A stretch of DNA of 64,000 bases from Comamonas suwonensis (GCF_012844455.2 NZ_JABBCQ020000003.1:248001-312000); one strand, 5' to 3'; shown: positions 43,237 to 52,521, numbered from the stretch's first letter. Notes: generated by a model from the sequence alone, not told the origin. Made by a program: numbers and translations.

Positions 43237-43941
43237 TTATTGCGACAGGGACGATCCGCCGCAGATATTCAGGTTCTGACCGGTGATTGCCGCTGCTGCG
43301 GGTGACAACAGATAGGTGACCAGCGAGGCGATCTCGTGGGGCTCGACAAGGCGGCCCATGGGAGGCATACGGGGAGCGCTACCTGCCCGAGCGGGGTCTT
43401 TGAGCATGGGCGTGGCTGTCGCACCCGGCGAGACCACGTTGACCGTGACGCCGTTTGGCGCCACTTCCACGGCCCAGCTGCGTGCCATGGCGATAACAGC
43501 CGCTTTGGTGGCTGCGTACTGGCCGCGCCCTGGCAGGCCTTGAGCGACCCTGCTGCCAATGAAGACCACGCGACCGAAGCCGCGCTCGACCATTGAGGGG
43601 ACCAGGGCGTCAGCCAACAGGGATGCCGCATCGACATGGAGTTTCCACATCAACTCACCGGCCTTGGCATCCAGTTTTCCGATTGGAGCGACTCGAAGTA
43701 CCCCTGCGGCATGGACCAGAGCATCGACGTGGACAAGACCCGCCGCCACGGTGCTGGTCTGTTGCTGATGGCTCAAATCCAGCGCTTGATGAGTGAATGC
43801 GCTTTGCTCTATCGTTGCCGGTGACAAGTCGACACCGGTGATGCGCCAGCCTGCAGTCAGCAGCTCTTCACAGATGGCTTTGCCTATGCCGCCACTGCTG
43901 CCTGTGACCACGGCGTGCAGTTGTTTGGCATCATTCGACAC
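43237..43941 (-). CDS. SDR-family oxidoreductase
   Basis: A 234-residue classical short-chain dehydrogenase: cofactor motif VTGSSGGIGKAICEEL, a shortened NNAG region (LVHAAGVL), active Ser in FIGSRVAQG and YxxxK in GQYAATKAAVIAMA. It ends NICGGSSLSQ. Its start overlaps the end of the Bug-type gene by 11 bases, so they are co-translated. The probable role is oxidation or reduction of a hydroxy acid in the same pathway (inference). Confidence 0.88.
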   Translation of the reverse strand: MSNDAKQLHAVVTGSSGGIGKAICEELLTAGWRITGVDLSPATIEQSAFTHQALDLSHQQQTSTVAAGLVHVDALVHAAGVLRVAPIGKLDAKAGELMWKLHVDAASLLADALVPSMVERGFGRVVFIGSRVAQGLPGRGQYAATKAAVIAMARSWAVEVAPNGVTVNVVSPGATATPMLKDPARAGSAPRMPPMGRLVEPHEIASLVTYLLSPAAAAITGQNLNICGGSSLSQ

Positions 43942-44896
43942 GGATTTTCCCTTCGGTCACGATCTTCTGGGAGCGTTCCATGTCCGCCTTTTGAAATTTG
44001 GCGAAATCCTCAGACGTACCGGTGGTGGCCAGAATGCCTTGCTCCTTGAGTTTCTCCTTCATGTCACCAGACAACGCTTTGTTGACCTCGGTATTGAGCT
44101 TTTTGCTGATGTCAGCAGGCAGCTTGGCTGGTCCCCATAGGCCGTACCAGCTGTAAAACTCGTAGCCTGGAATGGTTTCGCCGACAGTGGGCACGTCTGG
44201 CAGGCTAGCTGCACGTTCTGCAGAGGTAACGGCCACTACGCGCAGCATTCCGCTCTTGTGATACTGCAATGAGCCAAGAATGGGGTCGATAAATCCGTCG
44301 ATCTGGCCGCCAATCAAGTCCTGGAAGGCCGGTGCGGTTCCTTTGTAGGGAACGATCAGATAGTCGAGCTTGCCTGCTCGCTTGAGCAGCTCGGTGGACA
44401 GGTGACCAGCAGAGCCTATCGAGCCCACCGCAAACGACATTTTTCCTGGGTTGGCCTTCGCATAGGAGATCAACGACTTGATGTCCGTGATGGGCAATCT
44501 CTTGTTGACCGCAACCGACAAAGGCGCTTTGGCAACCAGGGCCACAGGGGTGAAGTCTTTGTCCACTGAATAGGGGACGGTCTTCATCGTCATGGGCGCC
44601 GTGGTGAAGGTTGAGGCATTGAAAAGCAGGGTGTAGCCGTCAGCTGGCGCCTTTGCCACCACGTCACCACCTATCACTCCGTTACCGCCGGGACGGTTTT
44701 CGATAATGAATGACTGTCCCATTTGCTCGCTGAGCTTTTGTGCCAGTTGTCGCCCTACTGTGTCCAATGTGCCGCCCGGTGGAAACGGGATCACGACCTT
44801 TACCGTCTTGTTCGGGTAGGCTTGTGCCGAAGCCATGCCGGCGATGGTCATGGCCAGGGTACCCATGGCCAGTTTGATGAAACTCTTGCGTTGCAT
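43931..44896 (-). CDS. Bug-type (TctC family) periplasmic solute-binding protein
   Basis: A 321-residue tripartite-tricarboxylate-transporter binding protein: signal MQRKSFIKLAMGTLAMTIAG to SAQA, then YPNKTVKVVIPFPPGGTLDTVGR, IIENRPGGNGVIGGDVVAKAPADGYTLL, and FAVGSIGSAGHL. These bind carboxylates. No TctA/TctB membrane genes are adjacent, so it is an orphan binding protein as is common in Burkholderiales. ATG 44,896 follows AGGAGAC. The operon context suggests tartrate or a related dicarboxylate as ligand. Confidence 0.9.
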   Translation of the reverse strand: MQRKSFIKLAMGTLAMTIAGMASAQAYPNKTVKVVIPFPPGGTLDTVGRQLAQKLSEQMGQSFIIENRPGGNGVIGGDVVAKAPADGYTLLFNASTFTTAPMTMKTVPYSVDKDFTPVALVAKAPLSVAVNKRLPITDIKSLISYAKANPGKMSFAVGSIGSAGHLSTELLKRAGKLDYLIVPYKGTAPAFQDLIGGQIDGFIDPILGSLQYHKSGMLRVVAVTSAERAASLPDVPTVGETIPGYEFYSWYGLWGPAKLPADISKKLNTEVNKALSGDMKEKLKEQGILATTGTSEDFAKFQKADMERSQKIVTEGKIRVE

Positions 44897-44974
44897 GTTC
44901 TTTGTCTCCTGTCGTTTTTTTAGGAAAGTCCATGGCCGTGGCGTCTTTGTGAGCCACGGCAAGCGAAATCGCTA

Positions 44975-45913
44975 TCAGCGCTTGAGCAAACCGGCTTGTG
45001 CGACGGCGGCGCGCAGGGCTGCCATCTCGCTTTCGTTGGGAGCTTCGGTCGGGGGGCGCACCGTGGCGTCATCGATCACGCCAGCCAGGTACATACCGCC
45101 CTTCATACGGGCATGGGCTTCACCGGTAGGTTCGCCACCGCCGTACACGGCATCCTTGAGGGGGGTAATGATGGCTTGCACTTCCATGGCCTTCTTCAGG
45201 TCGCCAGCCTTGACGGCATCCCACAGATCGATGATCAACTGGGGAATGAAGGTAGCAAACCCGACGAGCGCACCATCAACGCCTTGCACCATGGAAGCCA
45301 GCAGATATTCGTCGTGGCAAGTCAGAATGGCCTTGCTGGCATCCGCTTCACGGATAGCCTGAATGTCGCGGGCATATTTGTTCATGTCGCGCTGACCGAC
45401 CTTAAAGGCTTGCAGGTAAGGCAACTTGGCCAGTTGTGCGAGCAGCTGCGAAGAGTACGAAGCACGTGTCCATGCTGGGTATACATGGCACACCAGATCC
45501 AGGTCGGGGGCCGCTTTGTGAATGGCATCGAAATACTGCAACGCATGTTCCGCGGTGAAGCCAAACCGCAGCCAGTGGTGTGGAGGCATCACATCCAGGG
45601 CCACGGCACCGGCTTCCTTGGCGGCCCGGGCATGTTGCGCAGCTTCGGCCAGACCTTCACACACGATGGACGAAATGACAGGCAGACGGCCCTTGAGTTC
45701 GTCTGCCACGATGCGGGTGACTTCGGCGCGTTCGGCAGGGGTGAGGGAAAACACTTCGCCGGTGTGCCCGTTGGTCATGATGGCGACCACACCGTCGTGG
45801 CCGGCGAGCCAGGATGCGAGTTTGCGCAGCGCCGGTTCATCGATCTTGTGATCGGGGGTGAATGGGCAGGAAATCGCGGGGATGATCCCTTTGTAGTTGG
45901 CAATTGATGGCAT
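44975..45913 (-). CDS. Dihydrodipicolinate synthase (DapA) family aldolase/lyase
   Basis: A 312-residue class I aldolase-fold protein. The Schiff-base Lys is in LQAFKVGQRD and the catalytic Tyr in LVCHVYPAW; the usual GTTGE loop is NGHTGE, and SIVCEGLAEAAQHARAAKEAGA follows. True DapA uses TT(G)E residues for pyruvate chemistry, so this is a paralogue acting on another 2-oxo acid. It is the first gene of the operon, with CGGAGAC before ATG 45,913. Oxaloacetate or pyruvate chemistry downstream of tartrate dehydration is plausible but not shown. Confidence 0.87.
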   Translation of the reverse strand: MPSIANYKGIIPAISCPFTPDHKIDEPALRKLASWLAGHDGVVAIMTNGHTGEVFSLTPAERAEVTRIVADELKGRLPVISSIVCEGLAEAAQHARAAKEAGAVALDVMPPHHWLRFGFTAEHALQYFDAIHKAAPDLDLVCHVYPAWTRASYSSQLLAQLAKLPYLQAFKVGQRDMNKYARDIQAIREADASKAILTCHDEYLLASMVQGVDGALVGFATFIPQLIIDLWDAVKAGDLKKAMEVQAIITPLKDAVYGGGEPTGEAHARMKGGMYLAGVIDDATVRPPTEAPNESEMAALRAAVAQAGLLKR

Positions 45914-46007
45914 GTATAGTCTCCGGACGTTGGCTTTGTTGATCTGAGATGCCATCATTTCTCAGAGCGCAATTCAGCACCAATACTAGAAATGCATACA
46001 ACTATCT

Positions 46008-46020
46008 AGTTCATAGAACT
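46008..46020. promoter_or_regulatory. 13-bp palindrome between LysR regulator and catabolic operon
   Basis: AGTTCataGAACT is a perfect palindrome in the 122-bp divergent intergenic region (45,914-46,035). It is a candidate operator for the adjacent LysR-type regulator. Confidence 0.5.
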
Positions 46021-46035
46021 CAAAGAGCGCAGAGC

Positions 46036-46989
46036 ATGGGACCTAGTAATCGCAACCTGGATTTGGAGTGGCTTGAAGACTTCATCGCGCTAGCCGAAAG
46101 CGGAAATTTTTCCCGTGCTGCCGAAGTCAGAGCGATTGCTCAACCTGCTTTCAGTCGTCATATCCGTGGGCTTGAAGAGTGGGTTGGCGTCGATCTGTTT
46201 GACCGAAGCGCCCATCCGGCAGTACTGACGGCTGCCGGCCGGCGTTTTCTGCCCTTGCTTGAAGCCGTGCTGAGCGACCTGGAGGCAGCCAGAATCAAGG
46301 CGCTCGCTGCACATAACCAGGAAGAGTCCACGTTGCGGTTTGCGGCAACGCATGTGCTGTCGTTGACTTTTTTTCCGCGCTGGCTGGCTGAAATCGAGTC
46401 ACGGCTGCACATAGGCGCTTTGCAGACGATGTCGGACAGCTCTCGCAGCTGTGAATTCCTGATGTTCCAAAGGCGGGTGCAATTCGTGCTTTGCCATGGG
46501 CACGCGAGCGTGCCGGGAAGGCTTGACGAGCAAGAGTACCCCATGCTTTTGTTGGGCCGGGACATGCTGCTGCCGGTGTGTGTGCCGCACCCAGACGGAA
46601 CCATGGGCAAAGCGCTGCATGCTATTGGCAACACACCGCCGGTGCCGGTGCTGGCTTATAGCGAGGACTCAGGGCTGGGGCGGATCATGAGATCGCTGCT
46701 GCGGCCTAATTTGCCCAAGACGGGCAGGAACACGTCGGAATCCGATCTTCAGGAGGTCTTTACGGCGCACCATGCAGTGCTCTTGAAGACGATGGCTTTG
46801 GAGGGGCGTGGTATTGCATGGCTGCCCCAATCGCTGATCGCGGCAGAGCTGGCCAATGGATCCTTGGTCGGTGCCGGCCCCAAGGCCTGGAATATTCCTG
46901 TCGAGATACGGATGTACAGACAGCGCTCAGAGATGTCGGACAAGGCTGAAGCCCTGTGGGAGCTAGCCAAGAAGCAGGCTCTTGTGTGA
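46036..46989 (+). CDS. LysR-family transcriptional regulator
   Basis: A 317-residue LysR-type regulator. The winged HTH covers about residues 9-66 (LEWLEDFIALAESGNFSRAAEVRAIAQPAFSRHIRGLEEWVG), followed by the effector-binding domain with ALEGRGIAWLPQSLIAAEL near the end. ATG 46,036 was chosen because it precedes the HTH by the usual distance. Divergent from the DapA-like/Bug/SDR/TarD operon, it probably controls it in response to the substrate. Confidence 0.92.
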   Translation: MGPSNRNLDLEWLEDFIALAESGNFSRAAEVRAIAQPAFSRHIRGLEEWVGVDLFDRSAHPAVLTAAGRRFLPLLEAVLSDLEAARIKALAAHNQEESTLRFAATHVLSLTFFPRWLAEIESRLHIGALQTMSDSSRSCEFLMFQRRVQFVLCHGHASVPGRLDEQEYPMLLLGRDMLLPVCVPHPDGTMGKALHAIGNTPPVPVLAYSEDSGLGRIMRSLLRPNLPKTGRNTSESDLQEVFTAHHAVLLKTMALEGRGIAWLPQSLIAAELANGSLVGAGPKAWNIPVEIRMYRQRSEMSDKAEALWELAKKQALV

Positions 46990-47114
46990 TCTGATCAGAG
47001 AAACCAAGAGCTTCTTTTCGTTGTATTAGCTGTTCCCAGTATTCAAAATGGGCGGTATCGATTGTTAAATTTTAGACCTTCAGATGTTCCCATCAAGCGG
47101 AGTTACCGGGCCCA

Positions 47115-47612
47115 ATGACCGCAGATTTTTCATCTATCCCAACTGATATGAATGCTGCCGTGGACCGACTTGTTCAGCTATATGAGCAACTCACACCGGA
47201 TCTCATCAGGCAACTTGATGCGTTTTATGCAGCAGACGCGCACTTCAAGGATCCATTCAACGATGTTCGTGGGGTTCCGGCTATTGCCGGGATCTTTGAT
47301 CACATGTTTGATACCTTGCAGGGTCCGCATTTCATCGTCACGCAGAAGCTGGTGCAGGGTCAACAGGCTTTCTTGGTATGGGAATTTCACTTTCGATTGC
47401 AACGCTGGCGACCTGGTATTGATCAATGCATTAACGGGGCCACACTGCTGTGCTTTGATGCGCAAGGCCGCGTTATCCAGCACCGTGATTACTGGGATAC
47501 GGCTGAAGAGCTGTATGAAAAATTACCCCTGCTTGGATCCCTGATGCGCTGGCTGCGCAAAGCGGGATCCGCCTCTAGGAAGAGTGACCATGTTGATCGT
47601 TCATCACCTTGA
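47115..47612 (+). CDS. NTF2-like (SnoaL/DUF2358-type) protein
   Basis: A 165-residue NTF2-fold protein: QLYEQLTPDLIRQLDAFYAADAHFKDPFNDVRGV, VWEFHFRLQRW and VIQHRDYWDTAEELYEKLPLLGSLMRWLRK. This YWDxxEElYekLPllG ending is typical of NTF2-like proteins found beside FAD-oxidoreductase/Cfa clusters, as in the operon starting at 49,170. It overlaps the start of the GST gene, so the two form a small operon. Confidence 0.82.
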   Translation: MTADFSSIPTDMNAAVDRLVQLYEQLTPDLIRQLDAFYAADAHFKDPFNDVRGVPAIAGIFDHMFDTLQGPHFIVTQKLVQGQQAFLVWEFHFRLQRWRPGIDQCINGATLLCFDAQGRVIQHRDYWDTAEELYEKLPLLGSLMRWLRKAGSASRKSDHVDRSSP

Positions 47613-48279
47613 AACTTCGCGCTCTCAGCGCGTCCTCTGGTTGCTTGAAGAGCTTGGCGTTCCCTATGAACTGCGGCATTACAAACGCGATCCCCAGACC
47701 CGCTTGGCGCCACCTGAACTCAAGCGCGTCCATCCACTGGGGAAATCGCCGGTTATCAGCAATGGCGACATTGTGGTTGCCGAATCTGGCGCCATCATCG
47801 AGTACCTCGTCGAGTGCTATGGCAATCAGGCGCCCATGGAGCTGTCACACTTGGAGCCGTTGCGTGGAACAGCTGAGCACCGCCAGTGCCGTTTTTGGAT
47901 GCACTACGCCGAGGGCTCACTCATGAATTGGCTAGTGATGAAGCTGGTTTTTGACACCATCCCGAAGCAGCCCATGCCATTTTTCGTTCGTCCGGTCGCT
48001 CGCGCGCTGTGCGGCAAGGTGCAGCAAAAACTCATTTCGCCCAATGTGCAGACCGCTTTAGCCTTTATGGAGGATCACTTGGCAAGCCATCGCTGGTTTG
48101 CCGGTGAGCATCTGAGCATGGCCGACTTCCAGATGAGCTTTGCTGTTGAAGCTGCCTTGGCACGTGCCGACAACGAAGCCGCTTGGCCTCACCTGATCGC
48201 CTATCGCGAACGCATGCGCGCACGCACTGCATACCAGCGAGCCTTGAGCAAGGGCGGACCGGTAGTAATGCAGTCCTGA
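47590..48279 (+). CDS. Glutathione S-transferase
   Basis: A 229-residue GST. The N-terminal thioredoxin-like domain is MLIVHHLETSRSQRVLWLLEELGVPYEL...HPLGKSPVI with VVAESGAIIEYLVE, and the C-terminal helical domain contains FAGEHLSMADFQMSFAVEA. The Ser in TSRSQR is the likely glutathione-activating residue. It starts inside the end of the NTF2-like gene; AGGAAG precedes ATG 47,590, and an in-frame GTG two codons upstream is also possible. Confidence 0.92.
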   Translation: MLIVHHLETSRSQRVLWLLEELGVPYELRHYKRDPQTRLAPPELKRVHPLGKSPVISNGDIVVAESGAIIEYLVECYGNQAPMELSHLEPLRGTAEHRQCRFWMHYAEGSLMNWLVMKLVFDTIPKQPMPFFVRPVARALCGKVQQKLISPNVQTALAFMEDHLASHRWFAGEHLSMADFQMSFAVEAALARADNEAAWPHLIAYRERMRARTAYQRALSKGGPVVMQS

Positions 48280-48329
48280 AACCTGTGAGCGAAGGCCTGG
48301 CATGAATGAACGTGCGCAAGCGACAACCT

Positions 48330-48378
48330 CCTTAGCTTGGCCTACGTTTCCCGCTGTCAAGTCTTAGCCAAGCTAAGG
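48330..48378. terminator. Long-loop inverted repeat between GST and TetR genes
   Basis: A perfect 12-bp repeat CCTTAGCTTGGC (48,330-48,341) / GCCAAGCTAAGG (48,367-48,378) with a 25-base loop lies between two converging genes. It has no T run, so a role in termination is likely only from position. Confidence 0.5.
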
Positions 48379-48381
48379 TGA

Positions 48382-49029
48382 TTAGCTTGCTTGCCCAGGA
48401 ACAGCCAATCCACCAAAGGTCGTGCTGGACACCCAGTCGATGATTTGCGCGTGCGTGTACTGGCCTGATTCCTTGAGCAGGGCCACTACGGGATCGCAGG
48501 CGCGCGCAAACAGCGTGTAGAGCACCAGCTCGGCTGGCAGCGTGGGCTGCAACTGACCGCTGGTCTGGGCCTCGGTGATCCAGATGCTGAGGCGGTTACT
48601 CAGCGAAATCAACCGATCCATATAAGCGTCGTTGGATTGCAGCGAGGCGCTGAGGTTGGAGTTTTGTGCGGGCAGGGAAGGCATTTGGCCTTCCAGCTGG
48701 GTCTGCATGGCCCAGCGAGTCACGGCCTTTAACTGGTCCAGCGGACGCACGGGTGTGGCGGTCTCAGCCGCTTGTGTGGCCTCGTCGCGCAAGCCATCCA
48801 CGAAGGCCAGTGCCCGGTCCAGCACGCCGACCATGGCGGCCCCTGCCAGTTCTTCTTTGGAGGTGAATAGCTTGTACAGGCTGGCCTTGGCCATGCCAGC
48901 TTCGGCAGCAACCTCGTCCACCGTCATGGCGTCGTAACCCTTGGTAGCCAGCAGCCGGTTCACGGCCGCCACGATGGCCTGCTCGCGCACGCGCTGAATC
49001 TGTTCTTTGATGGAAGTGCGGCTTGTCAT
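48382..49029 (-). CDS. TetR/AcrR-family transcriptional regulator
   Basis: A 215-residue TetR regulator. The HTH spans about residues 13-58: QRVREQAIVAAVNRLLATKGYDAMTVDEVAAEAGMAKASLYKLFTSKEEL. The C-terminal ligand domain is all-helical. It diverges from the seven-gene FAD/Cfa operon with 140 bases between start codons, so it is the likely repressor of that operon. Confidence 0.93.
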   Translation of the reverse strand: MTSRTSIKEQIQRVREQAIVAAVNRLLATKGYDAMTVDEVAAEAGMAKASLYKLFTSKEELAGAAMVGVLDRALAFVDGLRDEATQAAETATPVRPLDQLKAVTRWAMQTQLEGQMPSLPAQNSNLSASLQSNDAYMDRLISLSNRLSIWITEAQTSGQLQPTLPAELVLYTLFARACDPVVALLKESGQYTHAQIIDWVSSTTFGGLAVPGQAS

Positions 49030-49101
49030 GGCCCTATTTTAGACCGCATGGGTCATCTCTGATACCAAATAGTGCAAAGTGGATGTGTTTAGTTTATAGT
49101 T

Positions 49102-49117
49102 TGAACTCATTAGTTCA
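49102..49117. promoter_or_regulatory. Candidate TetR operator, overlapping the operon promoter
   Basis: TGAACTcattAGTTCA is a perfect 6-bp-arm palindrome in the divergent region. It lies just downstream of a TATAGT that could be the -10 box of the operon (49,095-49,100), a position that would allow repression. Confidence 0.5.
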
Positions 49118-49169
49118 CAGTTTGATCTTTGTGGTATTATTGATTGATTCAACCAAGAAAGACGCTCCC

Positions 49170-50507
49170 ATGCATCGCATTGCAGTCATCGGGTCGGGGA
49201 TTTCAGGTCTGGCCGCAGCACGGCGGTTGGCTGGCGCGCCAGGCCAACATGGCGTGACTCTGCTGGAGGCGGGCAGCCATTTCGGTGGTCATGCCAACAC
49301 CGTAGACATGACGCTCGGCGGCGTGAGCCAGGGCGTGGACACGGGCTTTCTGGTGTTCAATCACCGAACCTATCCGTTGCTGACCCGCTTGTTTGAAGAG
49401 TTGCAGGTGCCAACTGCTGCGGCCGAGATGTCATTCTCGGTGCAGGTGCCAAATGCCAATGGTCAGGCAGGCCTGGAGTGGAGCGGTAGCTCGCTGGGTG
49501 GTGTTTTTGCCCAGCGCGGCAATCTGCTCAGGCCTCGTTTTCTGAAGATGCTGGCAGAGATCCTGCGCTTCAACCGCTTGGCCACGCGCATTGCCAAAGA
49601 AGGCGACGAAACGCAGTTGCGCAGTTCCATCGAAGTTTTTCTGGACGAGCACCACTTTGGAGCCGCCTTCCGGCAGGATTATCTGCTGCCCATGATGGGC
49701 TGCATCTGGTCCTGCCCCACGGACCAGATGCTTCGTTTTCCCGTGGCCACGCTGATCCGCTTTTGCCACAACCATGGCCTGATCCAGGTCACAGACCGGC
49801 CGCAGTGGCACACGGTGCGCGGAGGCTCGCGCCAGTACGTGCAGCGAATGGTGGCCGCGCTGCAGCAGGACGGCAGGCACGACGCGCGACTGAACACGCC
49901 GGTGCTTGGCCTGCGCCGCTTGGCTCATGGGGTGCTGCTGCAGATGGCTCATGGCACGGAGCAGTTCGACGCCGTGGTGCTGGCGTGCCACAGCGACCAG
50001 GCCCTGCGCCTGCTGGGCAGCGATGCGACACCGCAGGAGCGCAGCGTACTTGGCGCAATCCGCTACCAGCCCAACCAAGCCGTGCTGCATACCGATGCCA
50101 GCGTGCTGCCGCGTCGTGAAGTGGCCTGGGCTGCCTGGAACTACGAACGCGCTGCCGACTCGGGGCGGGAACAGGCCGGTGTCTGCCTGCACTACCTGCT
50201 CAACCGACTACAGCCCTTGCCATGGACGAAGCCCGTAATGGTTTCACTGAACCCGGTGCGTCCCATTGACGACAGCCAGGTTCACGCGCGCATGGAGTAC
50301 AGCCACCCGGTGTTCGATCTCGCGGCGATCGAAGCGCAGAGCCCAGTGGGTGCTCTGCAAGGACAGCGACGGACCTGGTTTTGCGGTGCATGGTGCGGCT
50401 ACGGATTCCATGAGGACGGCCTGCGCTCCGGTCTGGAAGTTGCCGACAAGCTGCTGAATGCCTTGCCGGCGCTAGCTCTCAGCTCCACCTTTGAGGGGGC
50501 CGCATGA
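49170..50507 (+). CDS. FAD-dependent oxidoreductase (amine-oxidase fold; UfaD-like position)
   Basis: A 445-residue flavoprotein. The dinucleotide-binding motif is IAVIGSGISGLAAARRLAG, then GSHFGGHANTVDM and GVDTGFLVFNHRTYPLL, with the second FAD contact WFCGAWCGYGFHEDGLRSGLEVA. Proteins of this kind sit at the head of DUF1365/Cfa operons; in Rhodobacter the equivalent has been linked to desaturation of methylated phospholipid acyl chains on the way to furan fatty acids. ATG 49,170 begins the operon; its stop overlaps the next start (ATGA). Confidence 0.87.
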   Translation: MHRIAVIGSGISGLAAARRLAGAPGQHGVTLLEAGSHFGGHANTVDMTLGGVSQGVDTGFLVFNHRTYPLLTRLFEELQVPTAAAEMSFSVQVPNANGQAGLEWSGSSLGGVFAQRGNLLRPRFLKMLAEILRFNRLATRIAKEGDETQLRSSIEVFLDEHHFGAAFRQDYLLPMMGCIWSCPTDQMLRFPVATLIRFCHNHGLIQVTDRPQWHTVRGGSRQYVQRMVAALQQDGRHDARLNTPVLGLRRLAHGVLLQMAHGTEQFDAVVLACHSDQALRLLGSDATPQERSVLGAIRYQPNQAVLHTDASVLPRREVAWAAWNYERAADSGREQAGVCLHYLLNRLQPLPWTKPVMVSLNPVRPIDDSQVHARMEYSHPVFDLAAIEAQSPVGALQGQRRTWFCGAWCGYGFHEDGLRSGLEVADKLLNALPALALSSTFEGAA

Positions 50508-51256
50508 CTACCCGTTCACTCATCGGCTTTGGCCATGTCTGGCACCGCCGCCTGCGGCCTGTGGAGCATGCCTTTCGCTATCCGAGCTACTTCCTGATGC
50601 TCCCCATGCGCAGCCTGCGCTCGCAGCCGGACGCCATTCTCAGGCGCAATCGGCGCGGCTGGTTGAGCTTTCATGACTGCGACCACGGGGATGGCGGCAC
50701 CGATGCGTTGGCCTGGTTTGAGCAGCTGCTGCACAGCGAAGGCATTGAAGATGCCGATGGCGAAGTCTGGCTGCACACTTTCCCGCGCGTGCTGGGCTAT
50801 GCATTCAAGCCCGTGAGCTTCTGGTATGCCCACCGCGCCGATGGCTCGCTGGCCGCAGTGCTGGCCGAAGTCAACAACACTTTTGGCGAGCGCCATGCCT
50901 ATCTGCTAGCAGGGTCGGACCTTGCCTGGGGCTCAGAGCAGGTGGCGCACAAGCAATTTCATGTCTCGCCGTTCTGCGAGGTGAGCGGCGAGTATCGCTT
51001 CCGATTCGAGCGCGGCGAAGACCGCACTCTGGCGCGGGTGGACCTGCACGACGAGGACGGCCCGCTGCTGCAGACCAGCGTGGGCGGCGTGCTGCAACAG
51101 CTGGATGCAGCCACCGTGCGCCGCGCCTTCTTCGGCACTCCCTTGATGACACTGGGCGTCATCGTCCGAATCCACTGGCAGGCGCTGCGCCTTTGGGCAA
51201 AACGCGTGCCGTTCCATGGCAAACCCTCCGAGCCCAAGCGCTTCGTCACACGATGA
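50504..51256 (+). CDS. DUF1365 domain protein
   Basis: A 250-residue DUF1365 protein: GHVWHRRLRPVEHAFRYPSYFL, LLHSEGIEDADGEVWLHTFPRVLGYAFKPVSFWYAHRADG, VLAEVNNTFGERHAYLL and KQFHVSPFCEVSGEYRFRF. DUF1365 genes are nearly always paired with the flavoprotein and Cfa-like methyltransferase found here; the biochemical role is not established. It overlaps both neighbours by 4 bases. Confidence 0.92.
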   Translation: MTTRSLIGFGHVWHRRLRPVEHAFRYPSYFLMLPMRSLRSQPDAILRRNRRGWLSFHDCDHGDGGTDALAWFEQLLHSEGIEDADGEVWLHTFPRVLGYAFKPVSFWYAHRADGSLAAVLAEVNNTFGERHAYLLAGSDLAWGSEQVAHKQFHVSPFCEVSGEYRFRFERGEDRTLARVDLHDEDGPLLQTSVGGVLQQLDAATVRRAFFGTPLMTLGVIVRIHWQALRLWAKRVPFHGKPSEPKRFVTR

Positions 51257-52521
51257 ACACTACCGCCGCCTCTCTGCTGAGCACCACCACCGCAGCGCCG
51301 CATCGCATTCCTGCGAGGGTACGCCGTGTGCTGAACCTGCTCGAACGCCTGCCGCACGGGCAGCTGAACCTGGAGCAACCCGATGGACGCTTGCTGCACT
51401 TGCCCAGGATGCCGTCGGGCATTGCAGACGCGCATTGCGTGCTGCACAGTTGGCAGGCGCTGCACCGTACGCTGAAATCGGGGGATATCGGGCTGGCCGA
51501 GGGCTATATCGCAGGCGAGTGGGACAGCCCGGACCTCGCCGCTTTGCTGCGGCTTTGCATGACTAACCGCGACCATGTGCAAAGCCTGGTCTACGGTAGC
51601 TGGTGGGGCAGGCTGGGCTACCGGCTGCGTCATCTGCTGCAACGCAATACGCGGGCCGGAAGCGCCAGAAACATCCATGCCCATTACGACCTGGGCAATG
51701 ATTTCTACCGCCTCTGGCTGGACCCCGGCATGAGCTACAGCGCGGCATGGTTTGAGAATCGAACCGGAGAATCGCTGCACCAGGCGGATCTGCAAGAGGC
51801 ACAGCAGGCCAAACTCAAGCGCACGCTGAACGAGGTAAGACTGCAGCCCGGCCAGCGCTTGCTTGAAATCGGCTGCGGCTGGGGTGGCCTGGCAGAAACA
51901 GCTGCCCATGAGTTTGATGCCCAGGTCACGGGCGTGACGCTGTCGCGCGAACAACTGGTTTGGGGTCAGCGGCGCATGCTTCAGGCCGGTCTGGTCGACA
52001 AAGTGGACCTGCGATACCAGGACTATCGCGATTTGCCTGCACAGCATGCAGACCAGCCTTTCGATGCCATCGTATCCATCGAAATGTTTGAAGCAGTCGG
52101 CCGCGAATACTGGAGCGGCTACTTCCAGGTGCTGCGCGACTGCCTCAAGCCCGGCGGCCTAGCCTGCATACAGACCATCACGCTGCGCGAAGACCTGTTC
52201 ACCCGTTATCTGCGCTCCACCGATTTCATCCAGCAATATATTTTTCCGGGTGGCCTGCTGCCCAGCATTCCTGCCTTCGAGCAGGAAGCGCAGCGCGCCG
52301 GCCTGGTGGTGGAAAGCCACATGGCCTTTGGCCGCGACTACGCGGAGACGCTCCGGCGCTGGCACCAGTCCTTTGAACACCAGATTGACACCGTGCGCGC
52401 CCAGGGCTTTGACGAACGGTTTGTGCGCATCTGGCGTTTTTACCTCGCTTACTGCGAGGCGGCCTTCGACACTGGCAACACCGATGTGGTCCAGTTCACG
52501 CTGCGCAGGCCATTGTCATGA
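51253..52521 (+). CDS. Cyclopropane-fatty-acyl-phospholipid synthase-like methyltransferase
   Basis: A 422-residue SAM-dependent lipid methyltransferase of the CFA family: NIHAHYDLGNDFYRLWLDPGMSYSAAWF, motif I LLEIGCGWGGLAETAA, VTGVTLSREQL, SIEMFEAVGREYW, and the C-terminal FGRDYAETLRRWHQSFE. CFA enzymes add a methylene or methyl to acyl chains of phospholipids; in homologous clusters (UfaM-like) the product is a methylated unsaturated chain. Starts at ATG 51,253 overlapping the DUF1365 stop. Confidence 0.93.
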   Translation: MNTTAASLLSTTTAAPHRIPARVRRVLNLLERLPHGQLNLEQPDGRLLHLPRMPSGIADAHCVLHSWQALHRTLKSGDIGLAEGYIAGEWDSPDLAALLRLCMTNRDHVQSLVYGSWWGRLGYRLRHLLQRNTRAGSARNIHAHYDLGNDFYRLWLDPGMSYSAAWFENRTGESLHQADLQEAQQAKLKRTLNEVRLQPGQRLLEIGCGWGGLAETAAHEFDAQVTGVTLSREQLVWGQRRMLQAGLVDKVDLRYQDYRDLPAQHADQPFDAIVSIEMFEAVGREYWSGYFQVLRDCLKPGGLACIQTITLREDLFTRYLRSTDFIQQYIFPGGLLPSIPAFEQEAQRAGLVVESHMAFGRDYAETLRRWHQSFEHQIDTVRAQGFDERFVRIWRFYLAYCEAAFDTGNTDVVQFTLRRPLS

